Assembly (NCBI RefSeq): GCF_017104645.1
Contig: NZ_JAAGPF010000017.1
Span: 1 to 47,103, forward strand
Source of the DNA: Burkholderia sp. Ac-20379
GTDB lineage: Bacteria > Pseudomonadota > Gammaproteobacteria > Burkholderiales > Burkholderiaceae
Length of the DNA stretch: 47,103 bases
Direction: 5' to 3'
Positions 14,708-22,088 of the stretch are shown piece after piece. The translations under genes and the position numbers were made by a program. The notes beneath the pieces were generated by a model. That model was not told where the DNA came from. It did no database searches and saw only the letters and a program-made list of their open reading frames with translations. Numbering within the stretch: the first letter of the stretch is position 1; the number at the start of each line of letters is the position of its first letter.

Positions 14708-16408
14708 ATGACTGATCAACATTACGACCTCGTCGTGGTCGGCGCCGGCGCGGCCGGGCTTGCGGCGGCATCGACGGCCGCTTCGTTCGGACTCCGTGTG
14801 TTGCTGGCGGAAGGCGCCGGAAGAATCGGCGGCACGACGGCCATTTCGGGCGGCATGGTCTGGATCCCGGCCAACGCGAAGATGCGCGAGGCGGGATTCG
14901 ACGACAGCCAGGCGGCGGCGCAGCGCTATCTCGACGCGACGGTGCCCGGCGCGGCCGACGACGCCCGCCTGCGCGCGTTTCTTCGCCACGGCGATGCCGC
15001 CATTCGCCATCTCGAAGCGCATACGCTGCTGAAGCTTCGGCCGGTCAAACGCTATCCGGATTACTACCCCGATCTGCCCGGCGCGACGGCGGGCGGCCGG
15101 GTGCTCGAACCGGTCGCGTTCGACGGGCGCGAACTGGGCGCCGATTTCGCCTTGCTGCGCGACCCCTTGCCGGAGTTCATGCTGTTCGGCGGGATGATGA
15201 TCAGCCGCGAGGACATCCCCAAGCTGCGCCGCATGAGCCGTTCCCCCGCCGCCGCGTGGGCCGTGGCGAAACTCGTGTGCCGGTATGCGATGCAGCGCCT
15301 CACCCGGCATCGGGGCACCACGCTCGTGCTCGGCAATGCGCTGGCGGCGCGGCTGTTCGCGTCGGCGCGCAGGGCCGGCGTGGACATCGCGCTGAACGCG
15401 AGCGTGGAGGGCGTGGTCGTCGCCGATGGCCGTGCGACGGGCGTGCGCCTGCTCGAGCAGGGCGCGAGCCGGACCGTGCACGCGCGCTCGGTGATCCTCG
15501 CCACCGGCGGCATCTCGCACGACGCCGCGCTGCGCGCGTCGTTCGTGCCGCAAGCGGCCGGCGATCGTTCGGCCACGGCGAAGCCGAACGCGCCGCGCGG
15601 CGGGGTGCGCATGGCCCGCGACGCGGGCGCCTTGCTCTCGCCGCCCTGCCGAAGCGTGGACGACGCGCTCGCGTTCTGGGTGCCGGTGTCGAGCTGGCAG
15701 CGTGCCGACGGCTCGATCGCGCATTTCCCGCATACGGTCACCGATCGCGCCAAACCGGGCCTGATCGCCGTGAATGCGCACGGCAAGCGGTTCGTCAACG
15801 AGGCGGTGTCGTACCACGAGTTCGTGCGCGCGCAACTGCGTCAGGCCGATGCCGCGATTCCCGCCTGGCTGATCTGCGACAAGCGCTTCCTCTGGAAATA
15901 CGGCCTCGGCCGTGTACGTCCGTTCGCCTGGAGCACGCGGCGCGACGTCGCGAGCGGCTATCTCAAACGCGGGGCGACGCTCGATGCGCTCGCCGACGGC
16001 ATCGGCGTGCCGCGCGAGGCGTTGCGGGCCACCGTCGGCCGCTTCAATGCCGATGCCCGCGAAGGCAAGGACACCGAATTTTCGCGCGGCGGCGATATCT
16101 ACCAGCGTCATCTGGGCGACGGCGATCACGGGCCCAACCCGTGCGTCGCGCCGATCGAGCAGGGCCCGTTCTACGCCGTCGCCGTCCATCCCGCCGATCT
16201 CGGCATGGCGGCCGGCATCGCGACCGACGAGAACGCCCGCGTGCTGCGCGAGGACGGCAGCGCGATCGACGGCCTCTACGCCTGCGGCAACGACATGCAT
16301 TCGGTGATGAACGGCGCCTACCCCGGGCCGGGCATCACGCTGGGCCCGGCACTCGTGTTCGGCGTGCTGGCGGCGCATCACGCGGCCGGCCATAAGCTCG
16401 GCATATAG
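14708..16408 (+). CDS. FAD-dependent oxidoreductase, 3-ketosteroid-dehydrogenase-like
   Basis: A 566-residue flavoprotein of the fumarate-reductase/KstD superfamily. The N-terminal FAD motif is VVVGAGAAGLAAA (Gly12, Gly14, Gly17), followed by GGTTAISGGMVWIPAN. The C-terminal FAD-closing motif GAYPGPGITLGPALVFG is typical of 3-ketosteroid delta-1-dehydrogenases and related enzymes that desaturate a carbon-carbon bond next to a carbonyl. No signal peptide is seen, so it is cytoplasmic. It opens the 20-kb catabolic block and probably oxidises the imported compound or an intermediate. A second, distant flavoprotein of the same superfamily is at 28582, and tcuA is a third. Steroid specificity is not implied. 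Confidence 0.85.
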   Translation: MTDQHYDLVVVGAGAAGLAAASTAASFGLRVLLAEGAGRIGGTTAISGGMVWIPANAKMREAGFDDSQAAAQRYLDATVPGAADDARLRAFLRHGDAAIRHLEAHTLLKLRPVKRYPDYYPDLPGATAGGRVLEPVAFDGRELGADFALLRDPLPEFMLFGGMMISREDIPKLRRMSRSPAAAWAVAKLVCRYAMQRLTRHRGTTLVLGNALAARLFASARRAGVDIALNASVEGVVVADGRATGVRLLEQGASRTVHARSVILATGGISHDAALRASFVPQAAGDRSATAKPNAPRGGVRMARDAGALLSPPCRSVDDALAFWVPVSSWQRADGSIAHFPHTVTDRAKPGLIAVNAHGKRFVNEAVSYHEFVRAQLRQADAAIPAWLICDKRFLWKYGLGRVRPFAWSTRRDVASGYLKRGATLDALADGIGVPREALRATVGRFNADAREGKDTEFSRGGDIYQRHLGDGDHGPNPCVAPIEQGPFYAVAVHPADLGMAAGIATDENARVLREDGSAIDGLYACGNDMHSVMNGAYPGPGITLGPALVFGVLAAHHAAGHKLGI

Positions 16409-16429
16409 CCGCTCTCGGAAAACAGTAGT

Positions 16430-16457
16430 TTGACGCGAGGGGGGGCGGCCCTACACT
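16430..16457 (+). promoter_or_regulatory. Promoter of the binding-protein operon
   Basis: TTGACG and TACACT are separated by 16 bp in the 146-bp gap after the flavoprotein gene. It would drive the ABC importer and catabolic genes with a leader of about 90 nt. Confidence 0.55.
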
Positions 16458-16554
16458 GATTTCGTTGCCCGAAGCATGCATCGACAGGCTGCTCGCGCAA
16501 TCGCAGACCAAAAAACGGGAGCGCGTAGCGACGCTCACCTATCAGGAGACAGAC

Positions 16555-17787
16555 ATGGCTTTTCGCATTCCTCTCGGGCAGGCAGGGTATCGCACGCTCC
16601 TCGCATTCGCGGCAGGCTTGAGCTTCAGCGCGGCGGCACTCGCACAGGGCAACGATCCGGTGCATATCGGTCTCATTTATGCGAAGCAGGGGCCGGGCGC
16701 CTCGATCGGCCAGTTCCTGCAACGCGGCAGCGAGATCGCACTCGAAGAGGCCGGCAACAAGGTGCTGGGCCGTCCCATCGAAGTGACCTGGCTCGACGAG
16801 CCGAATCCGCAGGTCGCGCAACAGAACATGCAGAAGCTCGTCGACGAGAACAAGGTGGTGGCGGTGGTCGGCGGCAACTACAGCTCGTCCGCGCTCGCGA
16901 TGATGAGCGTCGCCAACCGCGCGAAGATTCCGCTCATTCTGCCCGGCGCGGCCGCGAGCGAAATCACCGGCAAGGATTGCAGCCGCTACACGTTCCGCAC
17001 GCAGGCCACCGTGCCCGTGCAGATCGCCGGCGTGATGCCCTATCTCTCCCAGATCGGCAAGAAGGTGTATTTCCTGACGCCGTCATACGCATTCGGACAG
17101 GACATCCTGCGCGCCGCGCGCGGCCGGCTGAAGGAAAACGGCATGACCGAAGTGGGCGTCGACGAAGTGCCGGTCAATACCGCCGATTACAGCTCGTACA
17201 TCCTCAAGATCCGCCAGGCGAAGCCGGATGCGGTGCTGGGCGGCCTGGTCGGCGGCGATTTCTCGAACTTCCTCAAGCAGTGGAACGAGATGGGGATGAA
17301 GGACAAGATCCCGTATGTCGCGGTCGCGGTGACGGATACCGATTTCTGGGATGTCGGCCCGCAGGCGTCGGCGGGCATCTACGTGAAGCCCTGGTACTAC
17401 AGGAATCCGAAGAATCCGGCGGCGGAGCAGAAATTCGCGGCCGACTTCGAGAAGAAATACGGGCGTCCGCCGTCGGACAAGGCCTGGTCGGGCTGGATCG
17501 CGATGCGTGCGCTGCTCGAATCGATCAATGCGGCGAAGTCGACGGATTCGAAGGCGATCGTCACCGCGCTCGAAAAATGGAAGAACACGGACAGCCCGCT
17601 GCCGTACTACTTCCGCTCGTGGGATCACCAACTGGTGCGGCCGTCGGTCGTCGTCAAGGTGAAGTCGAGCATCACCGACAAGTACGATTACTTCGACGTG
17701 GTGAAGGAAACCTCCTCGACGCCCGCCGACACCGAGAAAGCCTTCGGCGACAAGCAGCAGATCGGCTGCAACATGCCGCCGCTGTAA
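16555..17787 (+). CDS. Branched-chain-type ABC transporter substrate-binding protein
   Basis: A 410-residue periplasmic binding protein of the LivK/type I fold. The signal peptide runs from MAFRIPLGQAGYRTLLAFAA to a cleavage after AALAQ. The mature part has HIGLIYAKQGPGASIGQFLQ, LVDENKVVAVVGGNYSSSAL and ILKIRQAKPDAVLGGLVGGD, all typical of the family. Members bind branched-chain amino acids but also aromatic or alicyclic carboxylates, urea and amides; here the co-transcribed catabolic genes point to a non-amino-acid carbon source. The ATG follows TATCAGGAGACA. The same ribosome-binding site and N-terminus occur as a remnant at 21131-21211, before livH. Confidence 0.92.
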   Translation: MAFRIPLGQAGYRTLLAFAAGLSFSAAALAQGNDPVHIGLIYAKQGPGASIGQFLQRGSEIALEEAGNKVLGRPIEVTWLDEPNPQVAQQNMQKLVDENKVVAVVGGNYSSSALAMMSVANRAKIPLILPGAAASEITGKDCSRYTFRTQATVPVQIAGVMPYLSQIGKKVYFLTPSYAFGQDILRAARGRLKENGMTEVGVDEVPVNTADYSSYILKIRQAKPDAVLGGLVGGDFSNFLKQWNEMGMKDKIPYVAVAVTDTDFWDVGPQASAGIYVKPWYYRNPKNPAAEQKFAADFEKKYGRPPSDKAWSGWIAMRALLESINAAKSTDSKAIVTALEKWKNTDSPLPYYFRSWDHQLVRPSVVVKVKSSITDKYDYFDVVKETSSTPADTEKAFGDKQQIGCNMPPL

Positions 17788-17804
17788 GCAAGGAGCCTCT
17801 TCCC

Positions 17805-19241
17805 ATGACCGAATCAGACCGCGCGCTGCCCGATGTCCGATTGCTGATCGACGGCCGCTGGGCCGACGGCGGCGACCGCATGGCCGTGCTGGACAAGTAC
17901 CGGCTCGCGCCGTCGGCAACCCTGCACACGGCCTCGCACGAGCAGGTGCGCGACGCCGTGAAGGCCGCGCAGCGCGCCTACCTCGCCGCGTCGCTGACGC
18001 CGCATGAGCGCGGCGCCGTGCTCGAGCGGGCCGCCGCGCTGCTCGAACGCGAGACGCCGCAACTCGTCGTCGCCCTGCAGACCGAGGGCGGCTTCACGCA
18101 GACGGATGCGCAGGGCGAGATCAAGCGCTGCCTGCAAACCTTCCGGCTGTCGGCGGAGGAGGCGCGGCGGCTGGCCGGCGAGATGATTCCGCTCGACGGC
18201 GCGCCGCAGCAGAAGGGGCGCCTGGGCTTCACGCTGCGCGTGCCGCTGGGCGTGGTGTGCGCGATCACGCCGTTCAATGCGCCGCTCAACACGGTCGCGC
18301 ACAAGGTCGCGCCGGCCATCGCGGCCGGCAACGCCGTCGTGCTCAAGCCGTCGACGCACACGCCGACGCCCGCCAACATCATGGCCGCGTGCCTGATCGA
18401 GGCGGGGCTGCCGGCGGGGCTGATCAGCGTGGTGCATGGCGGCGCGGACGTGGCGAACTGGCTGATCGACGAGCCCGACGTGCGCTTCTTCGCCTTCACG
18501 GGCAGCACCGAAGTGGGCCGCTCGATCCAGCAGCGCGCGGGCTTGCGGCGCACGCAGATGGAGCTCGGCAGCATCGCGTTCACGATCGTCGACGACGACG
18601 CCAATCTCGATTCGGCGTTGCCGAAGATCGTCGGCGCCGGGTTCCGCAAGGCCGGGCAGGTCTGCACCTCGATCCAGATGCTGCTCGTGCATCGCACGCG
18701 CATGGCGGAGGTCGAGACGCGGCTCGCGCGGCAGGTGGGCGAACTGCGCTTCGGCGATCCGCGCGATCCGGCCACGCTGGTCGGGCCGGTGATCAGCGCG
18801 GCGTCGGCGGAGCGCATCGAACGCTGGATCGACGAGGCCGTGTCGCGCGGTGCGCGCCGGCTCGCGGGCGGCGCGCGCGACGGCGCGGTGATTCCGCCCA
18901 CGCTGCTCGCGGATGTCGATGCGAGCGCGCAGGTGAGCTGTTGCGAGGTGTTCGGGCCGGTGATGTCGCTGGTGCCGTTCGACACGCTGGACGAGGCCAT
19001 CGATCGCGTCAACGCCACGCCGTTCGGGCTGGCGACGGGCCTGTTCACCAACCGCCTGGATCGCGCGCTCGAGGCGGCGCGGCGGCTGCACGTGGGCGGC
19101 GTGCACATCAACGAAACATCGAGTTCTCGCGTGGATCTGATGCCGTACGGCGGCAGCAAGGATTCCGGCTTCGGCCGCGAGGGTCCGCATTACGCGGTGC
19201 GCGAAATGAGCGAAGAACGCCTGATTACGCTGAGTACATAA
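17805..19241 (+). CDS. Aldehyde dehydrogenase family protein
   Basis: A 478-residue NAD(P)-dependent aldehyde dehydrogenase that oxidises an aldehyde to a carboxylic acid. The catalytic cysteine is Cys287 (KAGQVCTSIQM) and the general base Glu253 (QMELGSIAF). Cofactor-site segments ITPFNAPLNTVAHKVAPAIA and FTGSTEVGRSI are present, as is the C-terminal EVFGPVMSLVPFD. The usual GGN after the catalytic glutamate reads GSI here, a variation within the loop. AAGGAG precedes the ATG. It follows the binding-protein gene by 17 nt and precedes the ThDP enzyme by 13 nt, so it may oxidise the aldehyde released by that enzyme. Confidence 0.92.
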   Translation: MTESDRALPDVRLLIDGRWADGGDRMAVLDKYRLAPSATLHTASHEQVRDAVKAAQRAYLAASLTPHERGAVLERAAALLERETPQLVVALQTEGGFTQTDAQGEIKRCLQTFRLSAEEARRLAGEMIPLDGAPQQKGRLGFTLRVPLGVVCAITPFNAPLNTVAHKVAPAIAAGNAVVLKPSTHTPTPANIMAACLIEAGLPAGLISVVHGGADVANWLIDEPDVRFFAFTGSTEVGRSIQQRAGLRRTQMELGSIAFTIVDDDANLDSALPKIVGAGFRKAGQVCTSIQMLLVHRTRMAEVETRLARQVGELRFGDPRDPATLVGPVISAASAERIERWIDEAVSRGARRLAGGARDGAVIPPTLLADVDASAQVSCCEVFGPVMSLVPFDTLDEAIDRVNATPFGLATGLFTNRLDRALEAARRLHVGGVHINETSSSRVDLMPYGGSKDSGFGREGPHYAVREMSEERLITLST

Positions 19242-19254
19242 AGGGGACGATGCA

Positions 19255-21033
19255 ATGCCGATGATGAAGGGCGGTCAGCTGATCGCCGAGACGCTGGTGA
19301 AGGAGAAGGTGCCGTACGTGTTCGGAATTTGCGGGCACGGCAACGTCGGCATTCTCGACGCCCTCTACGACGTGCGCGACAAGCTGCAACTGGTGTCGCC
19401 GCGCCACGAGCAGTGCGCGGGCCACATGGCCGACGCGTACTACCGCGTGAAGCACCGGCCGGTCGCGACGCTCACGTCCACCGGCCCCGGCTCCGCGAAC
19501 ATGGTGATGTCGCTCGCGACCGCGCTGTCGGATTCGTCGGCGTTCATGGCGATCACCGCGAACGTGCCGACCTCGCAGCACAATCGCGGGCCGTTCCAGG
19601 AACTGTACAAGCACAACCAGGCCGATTTCGCGCAGGTGATGCGTCCGGTCGTGAAGCGCGCGTTCCAGCCGACGCGCGTGGACATGCTGCCGCTCGCGAT
19701 GCGTCAGGCCATGGACACGATGGTCACGGGCCGTCCCGGCCCGGTGAATCTCGACATTCCCTACAACGTGTTCCAGGAAGAGGCCGATGTCGAGCTGCCG
19801 CCCGCCTCGCTGCTCGATCGTCCGGTGCGGCCCGGCGCGAGCGACGTCGATCTCGCCGCGGTGGTCGAACTGCTGGCGGCGGCCCGCAAGCCGGTGCTGT
19901 TCATCGGCCACGGCGCCACGCTGGCCGAGGCCGGCCCGGAGATCACCGAGTTGCAGCAGCGGCTGCGCATCCCGGTCATCACCTCGCCGAACGGCATGGG
20001 CGCGGTGCCCGCCGACGATGTGCTCACGCTCGGCTTCATCGGCCGCAACGGCGCGTTTCCGGCCAACGAGGCCGGCCGGCACGCGGATCTCGTGCTGACC
20101 ATCGGCACGCGCTTCGACGATCGCTCGTCGTCGACCTGGCATCCGGGCTATTCGTGGAATTTCCCGAAGACGAAGCTCGTGCACGTGGATATCGATCCGC
20201 AGGAGCTCGGCCGCAACTACGCGACGGACGTCGGCATCGTGGCCGACGCGAAGGTCTTCACGCGGCAATTGCTCAACGCGCTGGCCGCGCGCCGCGACAT
20301 CGACGCCGCGCGCTACGCCGCGTGGTCGGACGAGGTGCAGGGCTGGGTGCGCCAGTGGGAGACCTTCGTGCAGCCGCATTTCGGCGATTCGACGAGCCCG
20401 CTGCGGCCCGAATTCGTGGTCGGCACCTTGCAGAAGACGCTGCCCGACGATCTGATCCTGTCGCTCGATTCCGGCGTGCACCACAACTGGTTCATGCAGT
20501 TCTGGAAGCCGAAGCGCCCGCAAAGCATGCTCAACAGCTGGGGCTATTCGTCGATGGGCTTCGGCGTGTGCGGCATTCTCGGCGCGCAGCTGGCCGCGCC
20601 GGATCGCCCCTGCGTGGCCGTGGTCGGCGATGGCGGCTTCACCATGACGCCCTACGTGCTGTGCACGGCCGTCGAATACAACCTGCCGTGCGTCTGGGTC
20701 ATCTGGAACAACTTCGCGTGGGGCGCGATCCGCGATCTGCAATACGGCCTGTTCGACGGCCGCGAGATCGGCACCGCGTTCTACAAGGGGCAAACCGGCG
20801 AGCGCTACAACCCGGATTTCGCCGCCTGGGCGCGCGCGTGCGGCGCGGACGGCACGACCGTGACGCGGCCGCAGGATCTCGGCGGCGCGATCGAACAGGC
20901 GATCGCGAACCGGCGCCCGTGCGTGATCGACGTGCACGTGGACGCCGAGGTGCGGCCGCCGTCGACCGGCACCTGGCAATTGCCGCCGATTCCGTACAAG
21001 GAGCCGATCTACGGCAAGCCGTTCCTCGCATGA
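19255..21033 (+). CDS. Thiamine-diphosphate-dependent enzyme (acetolactate-synthase-like)
   Basis: A 592-residue ThDP enzyme of the acetolactate synthase/benzoylformate decarboxylase superfamily. The activating glutamate is Glu52 in PRHEQCAGHMADAYYR. The ThDP/Mg site is VVGDGGFTM with the Asn pair near 485-486 (VIWNNFAWG). The middle domain has HADLVLTIGTRFDDRSSS. No ilvN small-subunit gene is adjacent, so true acetolactate synthesis for valine/isoleucine is unlikely. In catabolic clusters such enzymes decarboxylate 2-oxo acids or cleave cyclic 1,2-diones (IolD and cyclohexane-1,2-dione hydrolase are precedents). The adjacent aldehyde dehydrogenase fits an aldehyde product. AGGGGA lies before the ATG. 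Confidence 0.88.
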   Translation: MPMMKGGQLIAETLVKEKVPYVFGICGHGNVGILDALYDVRDKLQLVSPRHEQCAGHMADAYYRVKHRPVATLTSTGPGSANMVMSLATALSDSSAFMAITANVPTSQHNRGPFQELYKHNQADFAQVMRPVVKRAFQPTRVDMLPLAMRQAMDTMVTGRPGPVNLDIPYNVFQEEADVELPPASLLDRPVRPGASDVDLAAVVELLAAARKPVLFIGHGATLAEAGPEITELQQRLRIPVITSPNGMGAVPADDVLTLGFIGRNGAFPANEAGRHADLVLTIGTRFDDRSSSTWHPGYSWNFPKTKLVHVDIDPQELGRNYATDVGIVADAKVFTRQLLNALAARRDIDAARYAAWSDEVQGWVRQWETFVQPHFGDSTSPLRPEFVVGTLQKTLPDDLILSLDSGVHHNWFMQFWKPKRPQSMLNSWGYSSMGFGVCGILGAQLAAPDRPCVAVVGDGGFTMTPYVLCTAVEYNLPCVWVIWNNFAWGAIRDLQYGLFDGREIGTAFYKGQTGERYNPDFAAWARACGADGTTVTRPQDLGGAIEQAIANRRPCVIDVHVDAEVRPPSTGTWQLPPIPYKEPIYGKPFLA

Positions 21034-21048
21034 CGCACGAATAAAAGA

Positions 21049-21106
21049 GAGCCTGCGCCAACAGGCTCCGCAGCGCCGCGCGGGCACCTGACCAGGCGCG
21101 CGGCGC
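21049..21106 (+). other. Two consecutive intra-operon hairpins
   Basis: GAGCCTG/CAGGCTC (21049-21068) is followed by the perfect 10-bp stem GCGCCGCGCG/CGCGCGGCGC (21073-21106), which has an inner CCTG-AC-CAGG. They lie between the ThDP gene and livH without a U-run, so they may adjust mRNA stability or partially terminate before the membrane genes. Confidence 0.5.
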
Positions 21107-21130
21107 CGGTCCTCATACAGGAGACACATC

Positions 21131-21211
21131 ATGACTTTCCGCCATCCGGGCGGGCGGGCAGGGCGTCGCTCGCTTGCCGTTCGCCACGCGTTCCACGCTT
21201 TTTCGGGCTGA
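21131..21211 (+). pseudogene. Remnant resembling the start of the binding-protein gene
   Basis: A 26-codon frame with its own CAGGAGACA ribosome-binding site, starting MTFRHPGGRAGRRSLAVR and ending at a TGA 8 nt before livH. Its first 16 codons match those of the binding-protein gene at 16555 (MAFRIPLGQAGYRTLL) at 34 of 48 bases, and the upstream CAGGAGACA is identical. I read it as the 5' end of a lost paralogous binding-protein gene now acting, at most, as a leader peptide. The alternative is a functional upstream ORF coupled to livH translation. Confidence 0.55.
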
Positions 21212-21218
21212 GGACATC

Positions 21219-22088
21219 ATGTTCGAATCGCTCGTTTCCCAATCCGCCAACGGCCTCGTGCTGGGCTTCGTCTACGTGCTGATCGCCGTGGGCCTGTCCA
21301 TCACGTTCGGGCTGCTCGGCGTGATCAATTTCGCGCACGGCGCGTTCTTCGCACTCGGCGCCTACGTCGCCTATCAGCTGTTCCAGATGTTCGGCTGGCC
21401 CGCGGTGGTGCTCGCGCCGATCGTCGTCGGCGTGATCGGGATGGGGGTCGAGGTGGTCATCATCCGGCGGCTGTACGGGAAGGAGCCGCTGTCGAGCCTG
21501 ATCGTCACGTTCGCGCTCGCCCTGCTGATCGAAGCCGTGATCCGCTTCTTCTGGGGCGCCGACGGCAAGCCGTTCAATCCCCCCGAATTCCTGTCGGGCA
21601 TCGTCGAGGCCGGGCCGCTGCTGATCACCAAGTACCGCGTCGCGGTGCTGCTGGTGACGGTGGGCACGCTCGTCGCGCTGGCCGCGTTTCTCGCCTTCAC
21701 GCCATACGGCCGGATCCTGCGCGCGGGCAGCCGCGATCCGGAGATGGTCGAGCTGCTCGGCATCAACCTGCCGCGCGTGCTGACCGGCGTGTTCGGCCTC
21801 GGCTGCGCGCTCGCCGCGATCGCCGGCGTGCTGGCCGCGCCGCTGTGGGCCGTCTCGCCGTCGATGTCGGCCAACGCGATCATGCCGGCCTTCGTGGTGG
21901 TCGCCATCGGCGGGCTCGGGTCGTTCCTGGGCGCGGTGGTGGCGGGGCTGGCGGTGGGCGTGGTCACCTCGGTCACGATCCAGTTTCAACCCGATGCGGC
22001 CGCCGCATCCATGTATGCGCTGATGTTCCTCGTGATGCTGCTGCGTCCGCGCGGGCTGTTCGGCGAAAAATGGGAGCGCTTCGAATGA
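21219..22088 (+). CDS. Branched-chain-type ABC transporter permease (LivH)
   Basis: A 289-residue inner-membrane permease of the LivH family with about eight hydrophobic helices. Signatures include GLSITFGLLGVINFAHGAFF near the N-terminus, the cytoplasmic loop GRILRAGSRDPEMVELLGIN that contacts the ATPases, and FVVVAIGGLGSFLGAVVAGL. I chose the ATG at 21219, preceded by CTGAGGA; the upstream in-frame ATG at 21174 lies within the remnant. Its stop overlaps the start of the LivM-LivG-LivF fusion gene (ATGA), indicating translational coupling. It should pair with the LivM domain to form the channel. Confidence 0.93.
   Translation: MFESLVSQSANGLVLGFVYVLIAVGLSITFGLLGVINFAHGAFFALGAYVAYQLFQMFGWPAVVLAPIVVGVIGMGVEVVIIRRLYGKEPLSSLIVTFALALLIEAVIRFFWGADGKPFNPPEFLSGIVEAGPLLITKYRVAVLLVTVGTLVALAAFLAFTPYGRILRAGSRDPEMVELLGINLPRVLTGVFGLGCALAAIAGVLAAPLWAVSPSMSANAIMPAFVVVAIGGLGSFLGAVVAGLAVGVVTSVTIQFQPDAAAASMYALMFLVMLLRPRGLFGEKWERFE

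Noticed and set aside
19255-21033. ThDP enzyme as the housekeeping acetolactate synthase IlvB
   Set aside because: No ilvN or ilvC follows; the gene lies within a catabolic operon next to an aldehyde dehydrogenase.
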